Shown: positions 1 through 7,929, counted from the first letter of the stretch. The stretch: DNA of 30,581 bases from an uncultured Clostridia bacterium (GCA_946186175.1 CAMHMG010000003.1:1-30581), one strand, 5' to 3'. Notes: generated from the letters alone by a model not told the origin. Made by a program: numbers and translations.

Positions 1-750
1 GAAGACAAGATAATAAAGGCCCGCTTAACGGATCTTGCAAAAACAGCATATAACCAAAACATTTATACATACAGCACATTTTTATCTTTGGAGGAGCAGG
101 CACTACTTAACGAGATTGAAGATGACATTGCATATATCCACCACACCTTATTTGGTGGAAATGAATTGGCCGAGCGGCAGGTTGTTGAATTTGGATCAGT
201 TGAGGAGTTCGGATATGAGGGGCATTTTCCTATCACTGCAATTAAAATCACACCGTTACTTTCAAAGTTCTCAGATGACCTTAATCACCGAGACTTCCTG
301 GGTGCTCTTATGAACTTAGGCATAGAGCGTAATGTGCTCGGAGACATAATGATCAAAGACAATACCGCGTATGTATTCTGTCTTGAAAAAATTGCTTCAT
401 TTATATGTGACAATTTGACCAAAGTCAAACACACCAATGTTAAATGTGAGATAACAGATCTTAATATACCGGCTCTTACTCCTACTTTGGTGGATGAAGA
501 ATTCCCGGTGGCATCACTTAGACTTGATGGAATAATTGCCTCATTAATCAAATGTTCAAGAAAGGAAGCTCTGTCTCTTTTTGAAGAAAAACGTGTCACC
601 TTAAACGGTCGGGTAACAGGCAGAAACAGTACAATATTAAAGGATGGAGACGTATTTTCGGTAAGAGGACACGGCAAGTTCATCTTCGACCATGCAGGCG
701 GAAGCACGCGCAAAGGAAAAATATACGTCAATATCAAAAAATATGTATAA
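1..750 (+). CDS. ylmH: YlmH-type S4-domain RNA-binding protein (5' end cut by window)
   Basis: The frame is open from base 1 to the TAA at 748-750, giving 249 visible residues; YlmH proteins are usually about 255-265 residues, so only a short N-terminus is missing. The internal TTG at 88 is not a real start because coding continues upstream of it. The C-terminal 75 residues or so form an S4 RNA-binding domain (PVASLRLDGII, CSRKEA, KRVTLNGR, LKDGDVFSVRG), and the preceding part matches the YlmH N-terminal and middle domains (an FLSLEEQA-like start and an FGG(N/Y)-type loop). YlmH proteins bind the ribosome or tRNA; in Bacillus the gene lies in the ylm cluster next to division genes and has been linked to rescue of stalled 50S subunits. 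No intrinsic terminator follows. A 10-bp direct repeat (AAATATGTAT twice, 739-758) spans the stop codon. Confidence 0.85.
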   Translation, partial: EDKIIKARLTDLAKTAYNQNIYTYSTFLSLEEQALLNEIEDDIAYIHHTLFGGNELAERQVVEFGSVEEFGYEGHFPITAIKITPLLSKFSDDLNHRDFLGALMNLGIERNVLGDIMIKDNTAYVFCLEKIASFICDNLTKVKHTNVKCEITDLNIPALTPTLVDEEFPVASLRLDGIIASLIKCSRKEALSLFEEKRVTLNGRVTGRNSTILKDGDVFSVRGHGKFIFDHAGGSTRKGKIYVNIKKYV

Positions 751-768
751 ATATGTATAAAATAGTAG

Positions 769-796
769 TTGTATATTCTTAAATAAGTGTTATAAT
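769..796 (+). promoter_or_regulatory. Putative sigma-A promoter ahead of the trkA leader array
   Basis: TTGTAT (769-774), a 16-bp spacer and a perfect TATAAT (791-796). The -10 box coincides with the left end of the first hairpin repeat unit, so transcription would start inside the repeat array and place it in the 5' leader of trkA. The -35 match is moderate. Confidence 0.5.
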
Positions 797-935
797 ATGA
801 GCACTTAGTGAGTTCGAATGCAATGAGAACGAATTTAGTGCGAGTCATACTGTGTATAATATGAGCACTTAGTGAAAGTTTTCGAAAGAAGCTTGAACTT
901 AGTGCGAGTTATGCTGTGCGTAATGTGAGACGTAA
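792..935 (+). repeat. Hairpin repeat array, family A (two full units plus a degenerate third), in trkA leader
   Basis: Units begin with ATAATATGAGCACTTAGTG at 792 and 856 (64-bp spacing); a degraded third starts at about 920. Each full unit has a left arm GCACTTAGT and a right arm ACTTAGTGC (ATTTAGTGC in unit 1). These arms pair over 9 positions with a single central T-T mismatch. The sequence between the arms differs between units but remains self-complementary (TTCG...CGAA in unit 1; AAG/CTT and TTC/GAA closing a GAAA tetraloop in unit 2). The degenerate third unit makes its own GTGAGA/TCTCAC hairpin (about 926-943) just before the trkA ribosome binding site. The same family recurs at 6190-6360. 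No protein is likely to be encoded. Confidence 0.85.
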
Positions 936-965
936 TTCTCACTTTACTCGCTTTAGGAGGAATCT

Positions 966-2321
966 ATGAAGATCATAATCGTCGGCTGTGGCAAGGTCGG
1001 TTTTACCCTCGCCGAACAGCTTAATGAAGAAGGACATGAAATCACAATAATAGATATGAAAGAAAGTAAGTTGGATACAACTCTTTCACAGCTTGATATT
1101 CAGGCAGTTGCAGGAAACGGAACTACATTCAAGACTCAGTTAGAGGCCGGTATTAAGGAAAGTGATCTTCTTATAGCTGTCACCGGCAAAGATGAAATTA
1201 ATCTGTTATGCTGTCTTATAGCCAAGAAGTCCGGTAACTGTAACACAATTGCAAGAGTCCGTAACCCTGAATACTTCGATGAGATTGAATATCTTCGCGA
1301 AGAATTAGGATTATCTATGGCTATCAATCCGGAATATGCCTGTGCTGAAAGTATTGCCCAGCTTATTGAGGTGCCAAGTGCGTTAGATATAACATCATTT
1401 GCAAAAGGAAGAGTCAACCTGATCAAGGTACAGATTCCTGAGAATTCTCCGATAGATAATCTAACAGTTCACGAATATTCATCCAAGATTCATGGAAGCA
1501 CCCTGATATGTGCCATCGAACGTGAACATGAAGTGCTTATTCCTGATGGTAATACAAGTATATATTCAGGAGATAATCTTTATATAATTATTCCTCCTGC
1601 AGAGATCCATCATTTTCTTTCTAAAATAGGAATCAAGGCAAAACCTATCAAATCAGTAATGATCATAGGCGGAAGTATGATTGCCTACTATCTTGCATCA
1701 AAGCTTAACGCAGCTCATCTACAGGTCAAAATAATCGAACAGAACTTTGAGCATTGTCAAATACTTTCCGAGCGTCTTCCACATACAATGATAATCAACG
1801 GTGATGCATCAGACCGTCAGCTTCTTTTAGAAGAAGGAATAGAAGACACAGATGCATTTATTGCTCTCACCAACTTAGATGAAGAGAATCTTATGCTTTC
1901 GCTTTTTGCCAACAAAGTCGGCAAGGCAAAGAAAGTCACCAAGGTTGATAAGGTATCGTTTGAAGAGGTTATTGACGAATTACAGATTGGAACAATTGCA
2001 TGTCCCAAAAACATCACAGCTAAATCTATCATACAATATGTAAGAGCATTAGAGAATTCTTTCGGAAGTAATATAGAGACACTTTACAGAATGTTAGATG
2101 ACAGAGTTGAAGCATTGGAATTCCATATAAGACAGGAATCTAAGGTCACCAATATCCCATTGATGGAGTTACAGCTTAAGAAAAACCTTCTTATCTGTGC
2201 CATAATCCGAGGAAAGAAGATCATCACTCCAACCGGTAAAGACAAGATAACAAATGGCGATACTGTAATAGTTGTAACAACCAACAAAGGACTTACCGAC
2301 ATCAAAGATATACTTGCATGA
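966..2321 (+). CDS. trkA: Trk potassium uptake regulatory subunit TrkA
   Basis: Cytoplasmic gating subunit that binds NAD(H) and other nucleotides and controls the TrkH potassium channel. The protein has 451 residues, the usual length for the duplicated form: RCK_N with GCGKVG at 7-12, RCK_C around 145-225, a second RCK_N from about 229 and a second RCK_C to the C-terminus. The first Rossmann loop is canonical. The second reads IIGGSMIA (233-240), with Ser-Met where a GxGxxG loop is expected, so nucleotide binding in the second half may be weaker. The start at 966 is supported by AGGAGG at 955-960. It lies 73 bp upstream of trkH on the same strand, a standard trkA-trkH operon. The leader is the hairpin repeat array rather than a recognisable c-di-AMP riboswitch. 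Confidence 0.95.
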   Translation: MKIIIVGCGKVGFTLAEQLNEEGHEITIIDMKESKLDTTLSQLDIQAVAGNGTTFKTQLEAGIKESDLLIAVTGKDEINLLCCLIAKKSGNCNTIARVRNPEYFDEIEYLREELGLSMAINPEYACAESIAQLIEVPSALDITSFAKGRVNLIKVQIPENSPIDNLTVHEYSSKIHGSTLICAIEREHEVLIPDGNTSIYSGDNLYIIIPPAEIHHFLSKIGIKAKPIKSVMIIGGSMIAYYLASKLNAAHLQVKIIEQNFEHCQILSERLPHTMIINGDASDRQLLLEEGIEDTDAFIALTNLDEENLMLSLFANKVGKAKKVTKVDKVSFEEVIDELQIGTIACPKNITAKSIIQYVRALENSFGSNIETLYRMLDDRVEALEFHIRQESKVTNIPLMELQLKKNLLICAIIRGKKIITPTGKDKITNGDTVIVVTTNKGLTDIKDILA

Positions 2322-2394
2322 CACATAGATTATGAGAAGCACTTCGTGCTGTAAGTAATTACTAGGTGATCACAAAAACAGAGGTAAAAAGATA

Positions 2395-3834
2395 ATGAAT
2401 AAATCCATGATTTCCTATATGTTAGGATGGCTCCTTAACACAATTGCTGCATTAATGATCTTTCCGTTTCTTGTGTCTTTGTATTACAAAGAGTCATGCG
2501 GAAAGTATTTCTTAATCTGCAGTTTAATATATATAGCGGTAGGAGTATTCTTTACAAGAAAACGACCCAAGAATGAACGCTTTTTTGCAAAAGAAGGGTA
2601 TGTTATGACTGCTTTTTCATGGCTCCTTCTATCGTTAGTAGGCTGCCTTCCGTTTTTTATAAGCGGTTCGATTCCATCATTTACCAATGCCCTCTTTGAA
2701 TGCATATCAGGGTTCACTACAACAGGAGCTTCAATACTTGACAATGTTGAAAAGCTCCCGAAATGTATGAATTTCTGGCGCTGTTTCATTCAGTGGATCG
2801 GCGGTATGGGTGTTTTGGTATTCATGCTTGCTCTTATCCCGTTAACAGGCGGACAGGATCTGTATATCATGAAGGCAGAAAGTCCGGGGCCTAATGTAGG
2901 CAAGCTTGCTCCAAAGGTCAAGCAGACAGCGATGTATCTCTATGTTATTTATTTTGCACTTACATTACTAGAGATAATCAGTCTGGTGCTATTCAAAATG
3001 CCTGTTTATGATGCAATTTGTACTTCATTTACAACAACCAGTACCGGCGGTTTCGGAGTCATGGCAACATCATTGGCAGGGTATTCACCTGCATTACAGT
3101 ATGTAGTATCCGTTTTCCTGTTTTTATCAGGTCTTAATTACAACTTCTTTTTCTTCATATGGATCAAGAGATTCAAAGAAGCTCTCTCAATGGAAGAAAT
3201 AAAAGCATATGTCATTATCTTCTGGGTTGCTGTCATTTTCATAACCGGTAATATAATGGGAAAGGGATATAACGGTGAAGAAGCTTTCAGACATGCATTT
3301 CTTCAGGTTGGCTCAATCATTACAACAGCAGGATTTGCATCTAATGATTTTGACTTATGGCCATCATTCTCCAAAGGCATTCTTGTTCTATTGATGTTTA
3401 TAGGCGGATGCGCCGGCAGTACCTGTGGTGGTATTAAAGTATCAAGAATAATCATTTATTTAAAGACTGTCAAAAAGGAACTTGCCCAGCTATGCCATCC
3501 AAGAAATGTTAAGATAATTCAGATTGATGAAAAATCGATTTCTCACAATGTTCTCCGCTCCGCAAATAACTTCTTTATAGTATATATAATGTTATTTGCA
3601 CTATCTGTACTTATGATAAGCCTGGATAATTATGACCTTGAAACTAATTTTACCGCAGTGGCTTCTGCGCTTGGGAATATAGGTCCCGGACTTTCATTGG
3701 TTGGTCCTACAAGAAACTTTGATCTGTATTCTGACTTTTCAAAGTTCATCCTTATGTTTGATATGTTGGCAGGTCGACTTGAGTTATTCCCACTGTTAGT
3801 TATCATGGCTCCGTCAACCTGGAGAAAAAAATAA
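2395..3834 (+). CDS. trkH: Trk potassium uptake channel subunit TrkH
   Basis: Integral membrane K+ channel/transporter subunit, 479 residues, working with the TrkA encoded immediately upstream. Many hydrophobic helices are visible. The four pore-loop (selectivity filter) repeats can be read: FTTTGAS (about 107-113), TTSTGGFG (214-221), TTAGFAS (310-316) and SALGNIGPG (about 426-434), along with the conserved GGMGVLVF and GCAGSTCGGIK segments. GAGG (about 2381-2384) precedes the ATG. The trkA-trkH gap carries a small AGCAC-TTC-GTGCT hairpin (2338-2350) with no T-run, so it is not a terminator. Confidence 0.95.
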   Translation: MNKSMISYMLGWLLNTIAALMIFPFLVSLYYKESCGKYFLICSLIYIAVGVFFTRKRPKNERFFAKEGYVMTAFSWLLLSLVGCLPFFISGSIPSFTNALFECISGFTTTGASILDNVEKLPKCMNFWRCFIQWIGGMGVLVFMLALIPLTGGQDLYIMKAESPGPNVGKLAPKVKQTAMYLYVIYFALTLLEIISLVLFKMPVYDAICTSFTTTSTGGFGVMATSLAGYSPALQYVVSVFLFLSGLNYNFFFFIWIKRFKEALSMEEIKAYVIIFWVAVIFITGNIMGKGYNGEEAFRHAFLQVGSIITTAGFASNDFDLWPSFSKGILVLLMFIGGCAGSTCGGIKVSRIIIYLKTVKKELAQLCHPRNVKIIQIDEKSISHNVLRSANNFFIVYIMLFALSVLMISLDNYDLETNFTAVASALGNIGPGLSLVGPTRNFDLYSDFSKFILMFDMLAGRLELFPLLVIMAPSTWRKK

Positions 3835-3852
3835 TAAAACTTATCTATTCAC

Positions 3853-3885
3853 AAAAGAAGGCAGAGGAATCTATCCTCTGCCTTC
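3853..3885 (-). terminator. Rho-independent terminator of the EF-G-like gene
   Basis: A perfect 12-bp stem (857-868 with 874-885 of the 3 kb block, i.e. 3857-3868 and 3874-3885) closes a 5-nt loop. On the minus strand it is followed by TTTT (complement of AAAA at 3853-3856), about 25 bp past the minus-strand stop codon. On the plus strand the hairpin follows trkH but has no T-tract, so termination there would be weaker. Confidence 0.85.
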
Positions 3886-3909
3886 TCTGCTTACTATGAT
3901 TCTAAATAT

Positions 3910-5994
3910 TTACTCCTCAGCTTCTCTCTTTTCGCGCTCTTCTATCTCCTTCTTGGCAACTTCTTCCGGTGCCTGCTCATATCTTGCAAACTCATATGAA
4001 AAGGTTCCGCTTCCGCTTGTCATTGAATTAAGTCTTGTATCATATTCATAAAGCTCAAGATAAGGAATATCTGCAAGAATCTCCTGATATCCGGTATCAA
4101 TAGGATTCATACCCATAACTCTTGCGCGACGCTTGTTGAGATCTCCCATTACATCACCCGTATAGCTATCGGGAACAACAACCTTAAGTGATGCTATAGG
4201 TTCAAGAAGGACCGGACTTGCATCCATAAATCCTTTCTTAAACGCCTGCGTAGCTGCAACCTTAAATGCCATCTCTGAAGAATCAACTGTATGGTAGCTT
4301 CCATCATATAAAACAGCCTTAACGCCGATAACAGGATAAGCTGCCATTGGACCGCTCTTAACGGCCTCTGCAATACCCTTCTCAACTGCAGGGAAATAAT
4401 TCTTCGGAACTGCACCGCCGACAACGGTCTGTTCAAATATGTAAGGTGTTTCCATATCGCCTGAAGGCTCAAACGTCATCTTAACATGACCATATTGTCC
4501 ATGTCCGCCTGACTGTTTCTTATACTTATATTCAGTATCTGATTTCTTTCTGATAGTCTCTCTAAATGCTATGCGAGGACGCATGAGTTCTATATCAACT
4601 TTATATTTCTCCATAAGGATGCTCTTAACAATCTCTAACTGCTGTCCTGTTATACCATACAATAAAGTCTGACCGTTTTCGCTGTCATTAACACTCTTAA
4701 GTGTCAGATCTTCCGCGGTAAGCTTTGCTAATGCCTGAGATATCTTATCCTCATCGCCTTTATTCTTAGCCTTGTATCTCAAATAAACATATGGTTTTGA
4801 AATAGCGGCTCTGATATAAGTAACCGGATTCTTTCTGGTAGACAAGGAATCCGTTGTCTGGCTGTTAGTAAGCTTAGCTAAGGCTCCAATATCTCCTGCG
4901 TGCAGCTCTTTGACTTCCTCTGCCTTACTTCCACATAACACGTATAGTTTTCCTAATTTTTCATCCGTATCACGATGATAATTATAGAGTACATCTTCAG
5001 GCTTCAAAACACCCGAATTAACTTTAATAAGAGAATATTTACCGATGTATGGATCAACTATAGTCTTAAATATATATGCTGACTTTGGCTTAGAAAAATC
5101 ATAATCCGCTTCAAACACTTCATTATTAATAGTGTTGATTCCTGCACATTTGCACATATCAGGGCTCGGGAAATATTTGATAATATCAGCCATTAAAGTA
5201 TACATACCTCTTGCCAATATATTAGAACCCATAAGTACAGGAACAATCGAACCATCATATACACTTACTCTTAAAGCTGAACGAATCTCATCCTCAGAAA
5301 ATTCATCTCCCTCAAAATATCTATCCATAAATTCTTCAGAAGTTTCTGCAACAGCTTCTAACAATGCTTCCCGACAAATACTTAAGTTTTCCTGAGAATA
5401 ATCCGGTACATCAAACTTGTCAACCGTACCTTTATCATTCCACCTCTTAGCTTTCTGTTGTATAACATTAACATATCCGACAAACTGCTCATTCTCACGA
5501 ATAGGAAGATGGAAAGGAGCTATCTTCTTGCCATATAATTCCTGAAGGTCCTGAACAACCTGCCTGAAACTTGCATTATCGTCATCCATATCTGTAACAA
5601 AGAACATACGAGGAAGTTTCTTCTTCTCACACATATCCCACGCACGCTTTGTTCCTGTCTCTATACCGGCTTTACCCGAAACAAGGATTATCGCTGCATC
5701 CGCAACTGATAATGCCTCTTCAGCCTCACCCACAAAATCGAAATAACCGGGTGTATCCAAAATATTAACTTTGTATCCCTCCCACGGAATCGGAATCAAT
5801 GAAGTCCTTATTGAAAAATGTCTCTTCGTCTCCTCCTTGTCAAAGTCGCTTAATGTATTACCGTTGTCAACAGACCCCATACGGTTAGTCATACCGGCAA
5901 GGTATGCCATAGCTTCAACAAGTGAAGTCTTCCCGCTGCCCCCATGTCCTAAAAGGACTACATTACGAATCTTGTCCGTAGTAAATACATTCAT
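3910..5994 (-). CDS. EF-G-like translational GTPase (FusA paralogue)
   Basis: 694 residues with the five-domain EF-G architecture: GTPase domain, domain II, domain III, domain IV (GGHGQYGHVKMTFEP, then AYPVIGVKAVLYDGSYH) and domain V (EPIASLKVVVPDSYTGDVMG). The P-loop is GHGGSGKTS (16-24), as in the EF-G paralogue group rather than the AHIDAGKTT of canonical EF-G; G3 is DTPGYFDF (80-87). The usual NKxD guanine-specificity motif reads TDMD (134-137), which is odd. The start is placed at 5994, not at the longer 6051 ATG, because GGAGG lies 7 nt upstream and the EF-G N-terminus begins there. A charged C-terminal tail is rich in Glu and Lys. The function of these paralogues is not settled, and no resistance role is implied. 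It is monocistronic, with its own promoter and terminator. Confidence 0.88.
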   Translation of the reverse strand: MNVFTTDKIRNVVLLGHGGSGKTSLVEAMAYLAGMTNRMGSVDNGNTLSDFDKEETKRHFSIRTSLIPIPWEGYKVNILDTPGYFDFVGEAEEALSVADAAIILVSGKAGIETGTKRAWDMCEKKKLPRMFFVTDMDDDNASFRQVVQDLQELYGKKIAPFHLPIRENEQFVGYVNVIQQKAKRWNDKGTVDKFDVPDYSQENLSICREALLEAVAETSEEFMDRYFEGDEFSEDEIRSALRVSVYDGSIVPVLMGSNILARGMYTLMADIIKYFPSPDMCKCAGINTINNEVFEADYDFSKPKSAYIFKTIVDPYIGKYSLIKVNSGVLKPEDVLYNYHRDTDEKLGKLYVLCGSKAEEVKELHAGDIGALAKLTNSQTTDSLSTRKNPVTYIRAAISKPYVYLRYKAKNKGDEDKISQALAKLTAEDLTLKSVNDSENGQTLLYGITGQQLEIVKSILMEKYKVDIELMRPRIAFRETIRKKSDTEYKYKKQSGGHGQYGHVKMTFEPSGDMETPYIFEQTVVGGAVPKNYFPAVEKGIAEAVKSGPMAAYPVIGVKAVLYDGSYHTVDSSEMAFKVAATQAFKKGFMDASPVLLEPIASLKVVVPDSYTGDVMGDLNKRRARVMGMNPIDTGYQEILADIPYLELYEYDTRLNSMTSGSGTFSYEFARYEQAPEEVAKKEIEEREKREAEE

Positions 5995-6090
5995 GTAACC
6001 ACCTCCAAAATAATTATTATTGAATGTTCCTATTCTTGATGTGAAACCCAATGAAACCCAAAATCACCTTCAAAATATAAACATAAAAAC

Positions 6091-6119
6091 ATTATAACAC
6101 GTTAACAGGTTCACTTCAA
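6091..6119 (-). promoter_or_regulatory. Sigma-A promoter of the EF-G-like gene
   Basis: On the minus strand: TTGAAG (6119-6114), a 17-bp spacer and TATAAT (6096-6091) with an extended TGT just before the -10. About 95 nt of leader precede the ATG at 5994. A GTTAAC palindrome lies in the spacer. Confidence 0.75.
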
Positions 6120-6189
6120 GAAAGTATATTTTTCATTTTAGGAAACGTGTTTTTTGCATCAAGGATGGCGCAATTACTAAGCTTGTGAT

Positions 6190-6360
6190 ATAATATGAGC
6201 ACTTAGTGAGATCTTGAGCAAGATAGAACTTAGTGCGAGTAATGCTGTGCATAATATGAGCACTTAGTGAGATCTTGAGCAAGATAGAACTTAGTGCGAG
6301 TAATGCTGTGCATAATATGAGCACTTAGTGAGATCTTGCATAGCAAGATAGATATCTATC
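6190..6360 (+). repeat. Hairpin repeat array, family A (three units, 61-bp period)
   Basis: Units start at 6190, 6251 and 6312 with ATAATATGAGCACTTAGTG. Units 1 and 2 (6190-6250, 6251-6311) appear identical apart from the edge. Each has outer arms GCACTTAGT/ACTTAGTGC and an inner stem ATCTT/AAGAT around GAGC. Unit 3 has a longer inner stem, ATCTTGC-ATA-GCAAGAT, and then diverges, losing the right outer arm. The first unit carries TATAAT (6189-6194) preceded by TGA, an extended -10. The array ends about 10 bp before the ribosome binding site of the 6384 gene. The gap 5995-6383 otherwise holds only the EF-G promoter region. Confidence 0.9.
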
Positions 6361-6383
6361 ATTTTAACAAGGTGGGATGTAGT

Positions 6384-7379
6384 ATGAGTGAATTTAGGAA
6401 AAATATAATACGAAGCAGTGCTATGACTGACGATCTTGAACAGGATGATGATTTTAAGAGAATCGATGTTGCAAGACAATTATATGACGAACTTCAGCAT
6501 CTTTATTACGGTTATGATGCATCATATCTGCCTTACACGCATGACGAGATAATATCACTCGAGGGAACATCATATCAATTTAATCCCGAAGCAGCAGATA
6601 TATTTATTAACGAATTACTGGACATTATATCAGAGCAATATTGGCGTAATTATCCTATTCCGGAAGAGTTATTTGACAGGTTTAATGATGACACCAAACA
6701 GTTTTACAAAAGCTTTTTATATCTTGCAATTAGAATCGGAACAATTAACATTCCATCAATTAACAGTGCCGATCATCATGCGGAGGTTGGCAGCAGTACA
6801 TTTAAAGATCTGTCAACTCTTGCCCACTCAATAGTTATACCTTATTCAGAATCAAGATTTCATAGACGATTCGAGATCGGGATACCTGACAACGAGCTTC
6901 CGCAATTATTCTACGATATAGGAAAAATATGCCGTGCTTTGGGCAAAGAAAATGTCTTCCTGCATCCTTACGAATCTGACGAAGAGCAGAAGAAAGCATA
7001 TAAAGAAGACTCCAAAAAAGAACGTGATCACCTCAAAAATATTGCCGATGAAAAAGGAATTGATCTAAAACAACTTAAAGCAAGTGAACAATATATCAAA
7101 GAGACAAATAATTATTACAGAAAACAGGAAGACAAAGAACTTCGCGAAACACTAGGTGACTTTGAAGATGCAGAATCATTTTTCAAACATGCATCTGTCT
7201 ATCGGGATCTTGTGTTCAATTACAATAATGCCGATTCCGAGCAGTATATCGATAACGCACTTAAGCTCTTCCTTATAAGAAATAATTTATCAGCTCTCTC
7301 AACCGAGTCTGTGTGCAGGGAGTCTCATAATCAGATAGTCGAGGTTATCGAAAATATACGAAATATGAAAAACTCATAA
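6384..7379 (+). CDS. Unrecognised hypothetical protein, 331 residues
   Basis: I do not recognise a family. The protein is soluble-looking, with no signal peptide or membrane segment. The N-terminal two thirds are mixed, with aromatic-rich stretches (YDELQHLYYGYDASYLPYTHDE; SEQYWRNYPIPEEL). A strongly charged, likely helical or coiled-coil region (about residues 215-265, rich in Lys, Glu and Asp) follows, then a C-terminal helical part. A longer start at 6336 is possible but would begin inside repeat DNA; 6384 is preferred because GGTGGG (6371-6376) is 7 nt upstream. It is expressed alone: a hairpin repeat array lies in front and a terminator overlaps the convergent gene behind. Confidence 0.75.
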   Translation: MSEFRKNIIRSSAMTDDLEQDDDFKRIDVARQLYDELQHLYYGYDASYLPYTHDEIISLEGTSYQFNPEAADIFINELLDIISEQYWRNYPIPEELFDRFNDDTKQFYKSFLYLAIRIGTINIPSINSADHHAEVGSSTFKDLSTLAHSIVIPYSESRFHRRFEIGIPDNELPQLFYDIGKICRALGKENVFLHPYESDEEQKKAYKEDSKKERDHLKNIADEKGIDLKQLKASEQYIKETNNYYRKQEDKELRETLGDFEDAESFFKHASVYRDLVFNYNNADSEQYIDNALKLFLIRNNLSALSTESVCRESHNQIVEVIENIRNMKNS

Positions 7380-7395
7380 TTATGAGGCCCACTTT

Positions 7396-7863
7396 TTAAG
7401 CCGGCTCAATGTGTGAAAGCATTGATGCACGGCTTTTTAATTCCTCAGGACAATGTCTTCCTGTCAGAATCAGTTTGACATCACTGTTAATATCCACCAG
7501 TGAAATTAATTGATCAAGGCTTAAAATATTGTAATCACGAAGTCCCAATACTTCATCAAGAATTACAATATCTGCACTTCCTGTCTCAATCACTTTTCTT
7601 GCATATTGGAAGCTGTTCTGGACCTTTGTTCTATGTTCTCCTCGCTCATCCGGAGTCATATCCTCATAGGTTTTCTCACTATTCTCAAAAGTGAAAAAAT
7701 TAACCTCATCATATTGATCAAGAACACTGTAATCAGCACCTTTTCCTTTTAAAAATTGTATTATCGAGACAGACTCTCCGGCTGCAACCGCTTTAACCGC
7801 AAGTCCCATAGCACATGCGGTCTTTCCATATCCGTCTCCAAATATAATATGTACATTATTCAT
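7396..7863 (-). CDS. CobO/BtuR-like corrinoid adenosyltransferase family protein
   Basis: 155 residues. The family transfers the adenosyl group of ATP to cob(I)alamin or cob(I)yrinic acid diamide. The P-loop is GDGYGKTACA (9-18; family form GxGKGKT), followed by GLAVKAVAAGESVSIIQFLKG, and the Walker B-like segment is ADIVILDEVLGLRDYNIL (97-114), both characteristic of CobO. The C-terminus ends at LTGRHCPEEL and a short tail, slightly shorter than typical CobO (about 170-200). GAGG upstream of 7863 supports that start over the longer 7929 option. No other cobalamin gene is present here, so a salvage role or a divergent ATPase role are both possible. It converges on the 6384 gene with 16 bp between stop codons. 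Confidence 0.75.
   Translation of the reverse strand: MNNVHIIFGDGYGKTACAMGLAVKAVAAGESVSIIQFLKGKGADYSVLDQYDEVNFFTFENSEKTYEDMTPDERGEHRTKVQNSFQYARKVIETGSADIVILDEVLGLRDYNILSLDQLISLVDINSDVKLILTGRHCPEELKSRASMLSHIEPA
7398..7438 (+). terminator. Plus-strand terminator lying inside the 3' end of the convergent CobO-like gene
   Basis: AAGCCG (7398-7403) pairs with CGGCTT (7430-7435), with an inner stem TCAATG (7406-7411)/CATTGA (7420-7425); the 3' arm runs into TTTTT (7434-7438). It begins 19 bp after the stop of the 6384 gene. The stem is coding sequence (final 14 codons) of the opposing gene, so the two transcripts overlap here. Confidence 0.65.
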
Positions 7864-7929
7864 CTCTCTACCTCGTAATATATAGTAATAGGCGGAAAGT
7901 AATATCCAACGTTTGTCAAAACAAAACAT

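Noticed and set aside
285..848. Minus-strand ORF over ylmH and the first repeat array, sharing a KFxL...LTKCSYY peptide with ORFs at 6133-6324 and 6291-6479
   Set aside because: The shared peptide is just the complement of the hairpin repeat. The repeat periods (61 and 64 bp) are not multiples of three, there is no RBS, and ylmH codes on the other strand.
2338..2350. Terminator between trkA and trkH
   Set aside because: The 5-bp hairpin has a 3-nt loop and no T-run; the genes look co-transcribed.
3910..5994. Ribosome-protection tetracycline resistance protein
   Set aside because: The protein has an EF-G paralogue P-loop and domain layout without features that I can tie to TetM-type proteins; no resistance context is present.
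6190..6360. CRISPR array
   Set aside because: The repeats are contiguous with no unique spacers, only two to three units, and no cas genes are present.
6336..6383. Upstream ATG that would add 16 residues to the 331-residue protein
   Set aside because: It starts inside hairpin repeat DNA without an RBS; GGTGGG supports 6384.
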